Source of the DNA: Streptomyces sp. NBC_00094
Lineage (GTDB): Bacteria > Actinomycetota > Actinomycetes > Streptomycetales > Streptomycetaceae
Direction of reading: 5' to 3'
Length of the DNA stretch: 64,000 nucleotides
NCBI RefSeq assembly: GCF_026343125.1
Contig: NZ_JAPEMB010000001.1
Coordinates: forward strand, 3,098,501 to 3,162,500
The position numbers and the translations under genes were made by a program. Positions 1 to 6,899 of the stretch are shown one piece after another. The first letter of the stretch is position 1. Each line of letters begins with the position of its first letter. The notes beneath the pieces are model-generated. The model saw nothing but the letters and a program-made list of their open reading frames with translations, made no database searches and was not told the DNA's origin.

Positions 1-21
1 TTCCTGCGCCTACAGGCTGCC

Positions 22-303
22 TTACTTGCCCTTGGCGGCTTCCTTGAGCTTCGAGCCCGCGGAGACCTTCACGCTGTAGCCGGCCGGGATGTTGATCGGG
101 TCGCCGGTCTGCGGGTTACGAGCGGTGCGAGCGGCACGGTGGGTGCGCTCGAAGGTCAGGAAGCCGGGGATGGTGACCTTCTCGTCGCCCTTGGCGACGA
201 CCTCACCGACGGTCTCGGCGAGAGCGGCCAGCACGGCGTCGGCGTCCTTGCGGGTCACCTCGGCGCGGTCGGCCAGGGCGGCCACCAGCTCACTGCGGTT
301 CAT
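22..303 (-). CDS. hupA: HU-family nucleoid DNA-binding protein
   Basis: This is a 93-residue HU/IHF-family protein that bends and compacts DNA as a dimer. It begins MNRSELVAALADRAEVTRKD and carries the family signature around residues 46-60 (IPGFLTFERTHRAARTARNP), including the DNA-binding beta-arm with the RNPQTG motif. The length equals that of the short vegetative HU (HupA) of Streptomyces, and it lacks the lysine-rich tail of the sporulation paralogue HupS. The ATG at 303 is chosen because GGGAG lies about 9 bases upstream and the family begins there; the longer open frame adds non-conserved sequence. The gene ends 22 bases from the window edge. It is followed upstream by a 391-base gap and then the malic enzyme gene, the same order as SCO2950-2951 in S. 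coelicolor (from memory). Confidence 0.95.
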   Translation of the reverse strand: MNRSELVAALADRAEVTRKDADAVLAALAETVGEVVAKGDEKVTIPGFLTFERTHRAARTARNPQTGDPINIPAGYSVKVSAGSKLKEAAKGK

Positions 304-694
304 GTTGTTACTCCCGTGTTCTTCTTGCCTGTGAGGCGTGCCACGCGGCGGAAGCCGCGTGATTGGGTACAGCGAAGCCGATGCTGCCAGGGCCTTCGGA
401 CAGTCCCCGGACCCGGGTCTAATGACAGACCCTCGCGCCCAAACACGCATCCTGCCCCCACCAGCGGCGGGAACGCCAATCCGGCACCCCCTGGGGTCAC
501 ACGAAAAGTGCCGGAGCCCCGTGGCGGTGACGTTCCGTCGACTCCGCGATTTCCGTGCGGAGCCGAAAAGCCACCCTAAAGGCGGGTTTGCGGCTCCGCG
601 AATCGCGACGCGCCGTCAGCGCGCGCCGGGTGAGTACCGGGTGAGTGCCGGATGCATGCTTGATGCATGCCGGATGTGCGCCTGGCGGGCGCTG
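304..694. promoter_or_regulatory. Intergenic region with hupA promoter and short tandem repeats
   Basis: No gene is seen in these 391 bases. It must hold the hupA promoter (minus strand), but I could not fix -35/-10 boxes. Near the malic-enzyme end, about 630-680, there are consecutive 11-base units of the type GTGAGTACCGG / GTGAGTGCCGG / ATGCATGCTTG / ATGCATGCCGG. A hairpin with arms CGGGCGCT (686-693) and AGCGCCCG (697-704) overlaps the malic-enzyme stop codon and may serve as its terminator. Confidence 0.4.
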
Positions 695-2125
695 TCAGCG
701 CCCGTTCGACGCCGCGCCCGCGCCCGCCGCCTTGGCCGCGGTGCGCACCGCTCCCGCGACCGCGCCGGCGACCTTGTCGTTGAAGACCGACGGGATGATG
801 TAGTTCGGGTTCAGCTCGTCCTCGGTGACGACGTCGGCGAGGGCCGTGGCCGCCGCCAGCATCATCTCCGTGTTGACCGTACGGGACTGGGCGTCCAGGA
901 GGCCGCGGAAGACACCCGGGAAGACCAGGACGTTGTTGATCTGGTTCGGGAAGTCCGAGCGGCCCGTGGCGACGACGGCGGCCGTCTGGCGCGCGGCGGC
1001 CGGGTCGACCTCCGGGTCGGGGTTCGCGAGCGCGAACACGATGGCGCCCTCCGCCATGGCGGCGACGTCGTCCGCGCCCAGCAGGTTCGGGGCCGAGACG
1101 CCGATGAAGACGTCCGCGCCGGCGACGGCCTGCTTGAGGGTGCCGGTGACGCCCTCCGGGTTGGTGTTGTCGGCGATCCAGCGCAGCGGCGAGTCGGCCG
1201 GGGCGTCCACGAGGTCCGGGCGGTCCGCGTGCACGACGCCCTGGATGTCGGCGACGACGGCGTGCTTGACGCCCGCCGCGATGAGCAGCTTGAGGATGGC
1301 CGTACCGGCGGCGCCGGCACCGGACATGACGACCCGTACGTCACCGATGCCCTTGCCCACCACGCGCAGCGCGTTGGTGAGGGCGGCGAGGACGACGATG
1401 GCCGTGCCGTGCTGGTCGTCGTGGAAGACGGGGATGTCGAGGGCCTCGCGCAGCCGGGCCTCGATCTCGAAGCAGCGGGGCGCGGAGATGTCCTCCAGGT
1501 TGATGCCCGCGAAGCCGGGGGCGATCGCCTTGACGATCGCGACGATCTCGTCGGTGTCCTGGGTGTCGAGGCAGAGCGGCCAGGCGTCGATGTCGGCGAA
1601 GCGCTTGAACAGGGCCGCCTTGCCCTCCATGACCGGCATGGCGGCCATCGGGCCGATGTTGCCGAGGCCGAGGACGGCGGAGCCGTCGGTGACGACCGCG
1701 ACGGTGTTGCGCTTGATGGTGAGGCGGCGGGCGTCCTCGGGGTTCTCGGCGATCGCCATGCACACGCGGGCGACGCCCGGGGTGTAGATCATGGAGAGGT
1801 CGTCACGGTTGCGGATGGGGTGCTTCGACGCCATCTCGATCTTGCCGCCGAGGTGCATCAGGAACGTACGGTCGGAGACCTTGCCGAGGGTGACGCCCTC
1901 GATGGTGCGGAGCTGCTCGACGATCTCGTCGGCGTGCGCCGTGGAGGTCGCGGCGATGGTGACGTCGATCCGCAGCTTCTCGTGGCCGGAGGCGGTCACG
2001 TCGAGGCCGGTGACGGATCCGCCGTGGGACTCCACCGCCGTGGTGAGCTGGGAGACCGCGGTTCCGCTCGCGGGAACCTCCAGCCGGACCGTCATCGAGT
2101 ACGAGACGCTGGGCGCCGTTGCCAT
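695..2125 (-). CDS. NAD(P)-dependent malic enzyme with N-terminal ACT-like domain
   Basis: The 476-residue protein oxidatively decarboxylates L-malate to pyruvate, linking the TCA cycle to pyruvate. Residues 1-85 look like an ACT-type small-molecule-binding domain. The malic N-domain follows, with SMIYTPGVARVC and the EDISAPRCFEIE segment, and IPVFHDDQHGTA is the metal/malate-binding signature. The NAD-binding domain has the Rossmann motif SGAGAAGTA. The length is typical of the short bacterial ACT-malic enzyme class. The ATG at 2125 has GAGGAA 8 bases upstream. The long leader (2126-2515) contains a structured RNA candidate and a hairpin, so attenuation or a separate small RNA is possible. 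It is probably one of two Streptomyces malic enzymes; cofactor preference cannot be read from the sequence. Confidence 0.93.
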   Translation of the reverse strand: MATAPSVSYSMTVRLEVPASGTAVSQLTTAVESHGGSVTGLDVTASGHEKLRIDVTIAATSTAHADEIVEQLRTIEGVTLGKVSDRTFLMHLGGKIEMASKHPIRNRDDLSMIYTPGVARVCMAIAENPEDARRLTIKRNTVAVVTDGSAVLGLGNIGPMAAMPVMEGKAALFKRFADIDAWPLCLDTQDTDEIVAIVKAIAPGFAGINLEDISAPRCFEIEARLREALDIPVFHDDQHGTAIVVLAALTNALRVVGKGIGDVRVVMSGAGAAGTAILKLLIAAGVKHAVVADIQGVVHADRPDLVDAPADSPLRWIADNTNPEGVTGTLKQAVAGADVFIGVSAPNLLGADDVAAMAEGAIVFALANPDPEVDPAAARQTAAVVATGRSDFPNQINNVLVFPGVFRGLLDAQSRTVNTEMMLAAATALADVVTEDELNPNYIIPSVFNDKVAGAVAGAVRTAAKAAGAGAASNGR

Positions 2126-2208
2126 GGCCGAGTTCCTCTGCTTTCCCTGAGCTTCGTTGCTACGCCGCCCCGGCTGGTTGCCTGGCGGCGCCCTCCGATG
2201 GTCGCACC

Positions 2209-2227
2209 TACCTGCCGGTAGCAGGTA
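2209..2227. promoter_or_regulatory. Inverted repeat upstream of malic enzyme (operator candidate)
   Basis: TACCTGC (2209-2215) and GCAGGTA (2221-2227) form a perfect 7-base inverted repeat with a 5-base spacer, about 85-100 bases upstream of the malic-enzyme ATG. The form suits a dimeric TetR- or GntR-type repressor. The binding protein is unknown. Confidence 0.35.
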
Positions 2228-2289
2228 ATGCGGTCATTTTGTTTTCGGAAAGTAGTTTCCACCATACGAGAGGCATGGGGGAAACAGAA

Positions 2290-2322
2290 GAGGCTCCCGT
2301 CACCGGAGGTGACAGGAGCCTC
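2290..2322 (-). terminator. Strong hairpin downstream of the RNA candidate and helicase
   Basis: GAGGCTCC (2290-2297) pairs with GGAGCCTC (2315-2322), and GTCACC (2299-2304) pairs with GGTGAC (2308-2313), giving 14 pairs with a 3-base loop and one internal mismatch. On the minus strand the hairpin is followed by TTCTGTTT, so it terminates transcripts coming from the helicase or from the RNA element at 2343-2433, before the malic-enzyme gene. Confidence 0.7.
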
Positions 2323-2342
2323 AACTTTGTGCGTACGTCTAA

Positions 2343-2433
2343 GTGGCACCGACCCGCCATGCTCGCCTCGCGGCAAGTGGTCCCTCAAAGGGACGAAGGT
2401 TGGGCCCGGGGGCTTGGATCGAGCCGGTGCCAC
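2343..2433 (-). ncRNA. Multibranched structured RNA candidate (small RNA or malic-enzyme leader)
   Basis: A perfect 9-base closing stem, GTGGCACCG (2343-2351) with CGGTGCCAC (2425-2433), encloses at least two further hairpins: GTCCCT (2380-2385) with AGGGAC (2389-2394), and GGCT (2411-2414) with AGCC (2422-2425, overlapping the end of the closing stem by one base). A self-complementary CGCCTCGCGGC segment lies near 2365. The shape is cloverleaf-like. Reading the minus strand, it is followed within 20 bases by the hairpin at 2290-2322, then by the malic-enzyme gene. I could not match it to SRP RNA, 6S RNA, a T-box or a riboswitch class known to me. Strand is assigned from the terminator and is an inference. 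Confidence 0.5.
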
Positions 2434-2515
2434 GACAAGGCTAACAAACCACCCTGCTTGGCGATTCCAGCGCCACAGGTTGACCGGAAATCGTCCCCGC
2501 CAACCCGCGCCCGGC

Positions 2516-4849
2516 TCAGTCCCGCAGCAGGTCGGGCACCCCCGCCTCGTCCGGCATGTCCCCCGGTCCCGCGACCACCGTGAGCTGCTGCGTCGCCCGC
2601 GTCAGCGCCACGTAGAGCACCCGCAGACCGGCCGGGGACTCGTCCGCGATCTCCGCCGGCGACACGACCACCGTGGCGTCGTACTCCAGGCCCTTCGCCT
2701 CCAGGGAGCCCAGCGCCACCACCCGGTCACCCAGCTCGGCGAGCCAGCGCGCGGCCTCCGCGCGCCGGTTCATGGCGACGACGACACCTACCGTGCCCTC
2801 GACCCGCTCCAGGAGCAGGGCCGCCTCGGACCGTACGGTTTCGGCCAGGCCGGCCTTCTCCTGAACCGGGACGAACCGGGGCTCGACGCCCGTCGAGCGG
2901 ACCGCGCGCGGCGACTCCTTGCCCGGCATGGCGAGGGCCAGCACCTTGGCGGCGAGCTCGGCGATCTCCGCCGGGTTCCGGTAGTTCACGGTCAGCTCGA
3001 AGCGACGGCGCGGCCGGCTGCCGAGCGCCTCGTCCCGGGCCTCCGCGGCCTCGTCCGGGTTCGACCAGGAGGACTGCGCCGGGTCGCCGACGATCGTCCA
3101 GGTGGCGTGCCGGCCGCGTCGGCCGACCATCCGCCACTGCATGGGCGTGAGGTCCTGCGCCTCGTCGACGATGACGTGCGCGTACTCGGTGCGCTCCGCC
3201 GCGAGCCGCTCGGCCCGCTCCCGCTGCGTCTCCTCCCGTACGGGCATGAGCTCTTCCAGGCCCGAGAGCTGGTCCAGCGGGTCGTACTCCCGCTTCTTGC
3301 GGGGCCGGGCCGGGGCGCCGAGCAGGGTGTGCAGCTCGTCGAGGAGCGCCACGTCGTGGACGGAGAGCTCCCGGCGGCGCAGCGAGCGGGCGAGCCGCCG
3401 CACCTCGCCCGGGTTGAGGATGCGACGGGCCCAGCGGCCGAGCCGCCGCTCGTCCGCCATCGCGTCGAGCACCCCGCGCGGGGTGAGCTCGGGCCACCAG
3501 GCGTCGAGGAAGCCCAGGAAGGAGTCCTCGGTGGAGACGTCCTCGTCGAAGGAGGAGCGCAGCTCGGCCGCGAGCTCGGGGTCGCTGTGCCGGCCGACGG
3601 CGCCGGACTTGGCGTACAGCGCGTCGAGGAGCAGCCTGCGGGCGCGCGGGCGCAGCAGGTTGACGGGGGCGGTGCCGCCGAGGACGTTGTGGCGGATGCG
3701 CCGGAGGTCGTCGGCCTCCAGCTCGATCCGTCGGCCGAAGACGACGACCCGGAGCCGGCTGGGCGTCCCGGTGGGCGCGGCGGCCTCGTCGTCCTCGTCC
3801 AGGGCGAGCTGGGCCCGGGGCGCCGGGGTCTCCAGGGCGCCCCGGGCCGCCTTCCGCAGCACGTGGAGCATCCGGGAGGAGCCCTTGACCCGGGCGACGG
3901 CCGGGTCGTCGTAGGCGGTGGCCTCGCAGCCGTCGACGAGGCTGCCGACGGCGCGGATCGCGACCTGGCCCTCCTCGCCGAGGGAGGGCAGGACGCCCTC
4001 GGTGTACGAGACGAGGAGCGGGGTCGGCGAGACGATCAGGATGCCGCCCGCGTACCGCCGCCGGTCCTGGTAGAGCAGGTAGGCCGCCCGGTGCAGGGCG
4101 ACGGCGGTCTTGCCGGTGCCGGGGCCCCCCTCCACGTACGTCACGGAGGCGGCGGGCGCGCGGATGACGAGGTCCTGCTCCGCCTGGATGGAGGAGACGA
4201 TGTCCCGCATGGTGTGGCTGCGCGCCTGGCCGAGGGCGGCCATCAGCGCGCCGTCACCGATCACGGGCAGCTCCTGCCCGTCGAGGGTGGCCCGGAGCTC
4301 GGGGCGCATCAGGTCGTCCTCGACGCCGAGGACCTTGCGGCCCTTGGAGCGGATGACCCGGCGGCGTACGACCCGGCCGGGGTCGACCGGGGTCGACCGG
4401 TAGAAGGGCGCGGCCGCCGGGGCGCGCCAGTCGATGACGAGCGGCGCGTAGTCGGAGTCGAGGACCCCGATGCGGCCGATGTGGAGGGTCTCGCCGATAT
4501 CGGCCGTGTTGTCGGCGCGTACGGCGTCGTCGGCGGGCTCCACGGAGGTGTACGCGCCGTCGGGCCCCTTCTTGCCGTCCTTGCCGTACAGCAGGTCGAT
4601 CCGGCCGAAGAGGAAGTCCTCGAACTCGTTGTTGAGCCGGTTGAGGTGGATGCCGGCGCGGAACACCTGGGCGTCGCGCTCGGCGAGGGCGCCGGGCGTG
4701 CCGACCTGACCCCGCTGGGCGGCGTCGTTCATCAGGAACTCCGCCTCGTGGATCTTCTCCTCCAGCCGGCGGTAGACCTGATCCAGATGTTCCTGCTCGA
4801 CACCGATCTCACGGTCTCTGACCGTGTCCACGGCTTCCTGCGCGGCCAC
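2516..4849 (-). CDS. HelD-like superfamily 1 (UvrD/Rep-type) ATPase/helicase
   Basis: The protein has 777 residues. The N-terminal ~90 residues are a predicted coiled coil (EQEHLDQVYRRLEEKIHEAE), as in HelD proteins where this arm enters the RNA polymerase secondary channel. Walker A is GGPGTGKTAVALHRAAYLL (about residue 240), motif II is VIVDEAQDLTPMQW, and the C-terminal YVALTRATQQL motif is the SF1 motif VI region. Acidic, variable insertions lie between the two helicase halves. HelD-family proteins remove stalled RNA polymerase from DNA, and some (HelR) give rifamycin tolerance. I see no clear rifamycin-associated element upstream. The start is GTG (4847-4849) with AAGGGGG just upstream. 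A plain DNA-helicase role cannot be excluded. Confidence 0.85.
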   Translation of the reverse strand: MAAQEAVDTVRDREIGVEQEHLDQVYRRLEEKIHEAEFLMNDAAQRGQVGTPGALAERDAQVFRAGIHLNRLNNEFEDFLFGRIDLLYGKDGKKGPDGAYTSVEPADDAVRADNTADIGETLHIGRIGVLDSDYAPLVIDWRAPAAAPFYRSTPVDPGRVVRRRVIRSKGRKVLGVEDDLMRPELRATLDGQELPVIGDGALMAALGQARSHTMRDIVSSIQAEQDLVIRAPAASVTYVEGGPGTGKTAVALHRAAYLLYQDRRRYAGGILIVSPTPLLVSYTEGVLPSLGEEGQVAIRAVGSLVDGCEATAYDDPAVARVKGSSRMLHVLRKAARGALETPAPRAQLALDEDDEAAAPTGTPSRLRVVVFGRRIELEADDLRRIRHNVLGGTAPVNLLRPRARRLLLDALYAKSGAVGRHSDPELAAELRSSFDEDVSTEDSFLGFLDAWWPELTPRGVLDAMADERRLGRWARRILNPGEVRRLARSLRRRELSVHDVALLDELHTLLGAPARPRKKREYDPLDQLSGLEELMPVREETQRERAERLAAERTEYAHVIVDEAQDLTPMQWRMVGRRGRHATWTIVGDPAQSSWSNPDEAAEARDEALGSRPRRRFELTVNYRNPAEIAELAAKVLALAMPGKESPRAVRSTGVEPRFVPVQEKAGLAETVRSEAALLLERVEGTVGVVVAMNRRAEAARWLAELGDRVVALGSLEAKGLEYDATVVVSPAEIADESPAGLRVLYVALTRATQQLTVVAGPGDMPDEAGVPDLLRD

Positions 4850-4912
4850 CTAAGGCCCCCTTCTGACGTGCACTGGGCAGCCGTCGAGCGTACGCCACCG
4901 GAAGGCACCGTG

Positions 4913-5482
4913 TCAGGCGCGATCACCGTTCGAGGGGACCGAACCCGGGAATCCGGGTGGCGGGTCGTCGTGGAGGAGCCGCTGGAAGAGGTGGTGGTCC
5001 CGCCATTCCCCGTCGATGTGGAGGTAACGGGGCGCGGTGCCGATACGGGCGAACCCGCTCTTGGCGAGGACCCGTTGGGAGACATGGTGGTCGAGGACGG
5101 TGCAGGCCTCGATCCGGTGCATCCCCAGCTCCTCGCGGGCCGTCCGGCAGGCCTCCTCGACGAGCGCGGTGGCCAGGCCGCGCCCGGTGTGTTCCCGGTC
5201 GACCCAGTAGCCGAGGGAGCCGCTGCGGAAGGGCCCGAGGACGATCCCGGAGAGGGTCGCGGAGCCGATCACGGTCTCCCCCTCGACGGCGAACCACCGC
5301 ACGCCGCCGTCCGCGAGCCGCTCGGCCTGTGCCTCGGCGGTGTAGTACCGCTCGGGGCGGTACGGCTCCCAGGGCTTCATGTGCGCCCGGTTCCGCAGCA
5401 GGGCGGCGGCGAGCGCGGACGCGTCGCCGGGGTCGGCGGGGTCGGCGAGGCGGATCCGGAAGGGGACGGTGGCTGCACGCAT
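4913..5482 (-). CDS. GNAT N-acetyltransferase (RimJ/RimL-like)
   Basis: This 189-residue protein has the GNAT fold. The N-terminal part is RIRLADPADPGDASALAAAL, the acetyl-CoA-binding segment is GYWVDREHTGRGLATALVEEA (R/Q-x-x-G-x-G/A-type loop), and RVLAKSGFARIGTAPRYLHI is the C-terminal strand typical of RimJ/RimL and related resistance-like acetyltransferases. Such enzymes acetylate protein N-termini or small amines; the substrate here cannot be predicted. The ATG at 5482 is preferred because the 18-residue upstream extension (MIDKTPPRGR...) is translated from the flanking palindromic repeat and is not GNAT-like. It lies 63 bases upstream of the helicase start, in the same direction. Confidence 0.85.
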   Translation of the reverse strand: MRAATVPFRIRLADPADPGDASALAAALLRNRAHMKPWEPYRPERYYTAEAQAERLADGGVRWFAVEGETVIGSATLSGIVLGPFRSGSLGYWVDREHTGRGLATALVEEACRTAREELGMHRIEACTVLDHHVSQRVLAKSGFARIGTAPRYLHIDGEWRDHHLFQRLLHDDPPPGFPGSVPSNGDRA

Positions 5483-5514
5483 CCCCGTACCGTAACTCCC
5501 GGGGGAACGCCCCC

Positions 5515-5678
5515 TAGGGGGCGTCTTGTCGATCAAGCCGGATCAGGGAGCGGGGCCTGGTGCGTGCGGTCGCAAGGCGGAGGAGGGAGTCAACGCGGAG
5601 CGTTGGCGACTGACGACAACGCGGCGAACGTGCGTGCCAGGCCCCGCGAGCCCGGCCTGATCGACAAGACGCCCCCTA
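5515..5678. mobile_element. Palindromic MITE-like element (164 bp)
   Basis: Perfect 21-base terminal inverted repeats occupy 5515-5535 (containing GGGGGCGTCTTGTCGATCA) and 5658-5678. Inner arms are also nearly complementary (GGGGCCTGGTGCGTGCGGTCGC against GCGAACGTGCGTGCCAGGCCCC), and the centre is CAACGC-GGA-GCGTTG (5591-5605). The whole element can fold into one long hairpin and encodes nothing. I remember very similar palindromic repeats in other Streptomyces genomes, usually between genes. The right end supplies the TAG stop of nnaR. No target-site duplication is obvious. Confidence 0.75.
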
Positions 5679-6815
5679 AAGAGTGTCGTACTTGTCGTCT
5701 GCGGCCGGGTCCAAGGCCAGCCGGTAGCCGCGCTTGACGACCGTCTGGATCAGCTTCGGGGTGCCGAGCGCCGTCCTGAGGCGGGCCATCGCCGTCTCCA
5801 CCGCGTGCTCGTCCCGCCCCGCGCCGGGCAGTGCCCGCAGCAGGTCCGCCCGGGAGACCACCCAGCCGGGGCGGCGGGCGAGGAGCCCCAGGAGGGCCAT
5901 CCCGGCGGGCGGGACCGGGCGCAGGGCGCCGTCGACGAGGACCGCGTGTCCGCGGACCTCCACCCGGTGACCGGCGACCGGCAGGACCTGGGAACGGGCC
6001 GGGAGCTCCTTGCCGAGCAGCTGGACGAGCGGGCCGAGCCTGAACCGCTCGGGCTGGTACGTGTCGACGCCCTCCGCCTGGAGCGGGAGCGCCGTCACGG
6101 GCCCCACGCACACCGCGAGGACCCGGCTCCTCAGCGCGGCGACGAGTTCCGCCCGTACACCCTTCTCCTCCGCCCGGGAGAGCAGCGAGGCGGCGGCCGG
6201 GGCGCTGGTGAAGGTCACCGCGTCCAGGCTGCCCGCGAGGACCGCGTCGAGGAGCCGGTCCAGCGGGCCGGTGTCCTCCGGGGGCATCCAGCGGTAGACC
6301 GGGACGACGACGACCTCGGCGCCGCCGGCCGTGAGGGCCTCCACGAAGCCCGGCAGCGGCTCCCCGTGCAGCTGGAGCGCGATCCGCCGGCCGGCCACGC
6401 CCTCGGCGAGGAGCCGGTCGAGGACCTCGGCCATGGACTCCGAGGAGGGCGACCAGGACTCGGTGAGCCCGGCGGCCCGGACGGCCCCCTTGACCTTCGG
6501 GCCCCGGGCGAGGAGCTCGACCTCCCGCAGGACGGCGAGGAGTTCCTCCCCGTACCCCCAGCCGTCGGCGGCCTCGACCCACCCCCGGAAGCCGATCGCC
6601 GTGGTGGCGACGACGACGTCCGGGGCGTGGGCGATGAGGTCCTTCGTCGCGGCGAGGAGTTCGGTGTCGTCCGCGAGCTGCACGATCCGCAGGGCCGGTC
6701 CGTGGACGACGGCCGCGCCGCGCCGGCGCAGCAGCGCGATGAGTTCGTCCGCGCGCCGCGCCGCGGTGACACCGACCGTGAAGCCGGCGAGGGGGCCGTG
6801 TTCTTGCTCGTCCAT
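5676..6815 (-). CDS. nnaR: NnaR: HemD-like domain fused to an OmpR-type winged helix, nitrate-assimilation regulator
   Basis: The 379-residue protein has an N-terminal uroporphyrinogen-III-synthase-like domain (about residues 10-265: FTVGVTAARRADELIALLRR, then VTFTSAPAAASLL). A C-terminal OmpR/PhoB-like winged helix follows (about 285-365: LLGLLARRPGWVVSRADLLR, ending VVKRGYRLALDP). This fusion is NnaR of Streptomyces and mycobacteria, a co-activator with GlnR for nitrate/nitrite genes. Adjacent narK in the same orientation and a GlnR-like box before the gene (6840-6877) support this. The ATG at 6815 is the start of the HemD-like domain, but its ribosome site is weak. The stop codon TAG lies in the terminal repeat of the palindromic element. 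Whether the HemD part is catalytic is unknown; it may only sense a ligand. Confidence 0.85.
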   Translation of the reverse strand: MDEQEHGPLAGFTVGVTAARRADELIALLRRRGAAVVHGPALRIVQLADDTELLAATKDLIAHAPDVVVATTAIGFRGWVEAADGWGYGEELLAVLREVELLARGPKVKGAVRAAGLTESWSPSSESMAEVLDRLLAEGVAGRRIALQLHGEPLPGFVEALTAGGAEVVVVPVYRWMPPEDTGPLDRLLDAVLAGSLDAVTFTSAPAAASLLSRAEEKGVRAELVAALRSRVLAVCVGPVTALPLQAEGVDTYQPERFRLGPLVQLLGKELPARSQVLPVAGHRVEVRGHAVLVDGALRPVPPAGMALLGLLARRPGWVVSRADLLRALPGAGRDEHAVETAMARLRTALGTPKLIQTVVKRGYRLALDPAADDKYDTL

Positions 6816-6839
6816 GGGGCCAGAGCCTGACGGGGATGC

Positions 6840-6877
6840 GTGACGGACTCGGTTCGCCCGTATTTCCTGGTCGTTAC
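6840..6877 (-). promoter_or_regulatory. GlnR-type box upstream of nnaR
   Basis: Reading the minus strand the order is GTAAC-n6-GAAAT-n6-GAACC-n6-GTCAC, four pentamers starting exactly 11 bases apart (plus positions 6873, 6862, 6851, 6840). The GlnR consensus in Streptomyces is gTnAC-n6-GaAAC repeated; the first pair fits well and the second is degenerate. It lies 25-62 bases before the nnaR ATG and just after the narK stop codon. Confidence 0.6.
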
Positions 6878-6899
6878 GGTCCGCGCCGGGCACGGTGGA

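Noticed and set aside
338..2221. Plus-strand open frame across hupA upstream region and malic enzyme
   Set aside because: Crosses a gene boundary, and its product is an Asp/Arg/Val-rich shadow of the malic-enzyme gene.
2290..2433. SRP (4.5S) RNA or M-box riboswitch for the structured RNA
   Set aside because: The conserved SRP GGAAG/AGCAG loops and the M-box core are not present; the GAGGCTCC similarity is too short.
2341..2440. T-box leader reading of the GTGGCACCG segment on the plus strand
   Set aside because: The plus strand has no downstream gene in range, and the full T-box (AGGGTGGNACCGCG) and specifier loop are absent; only a short match exists.
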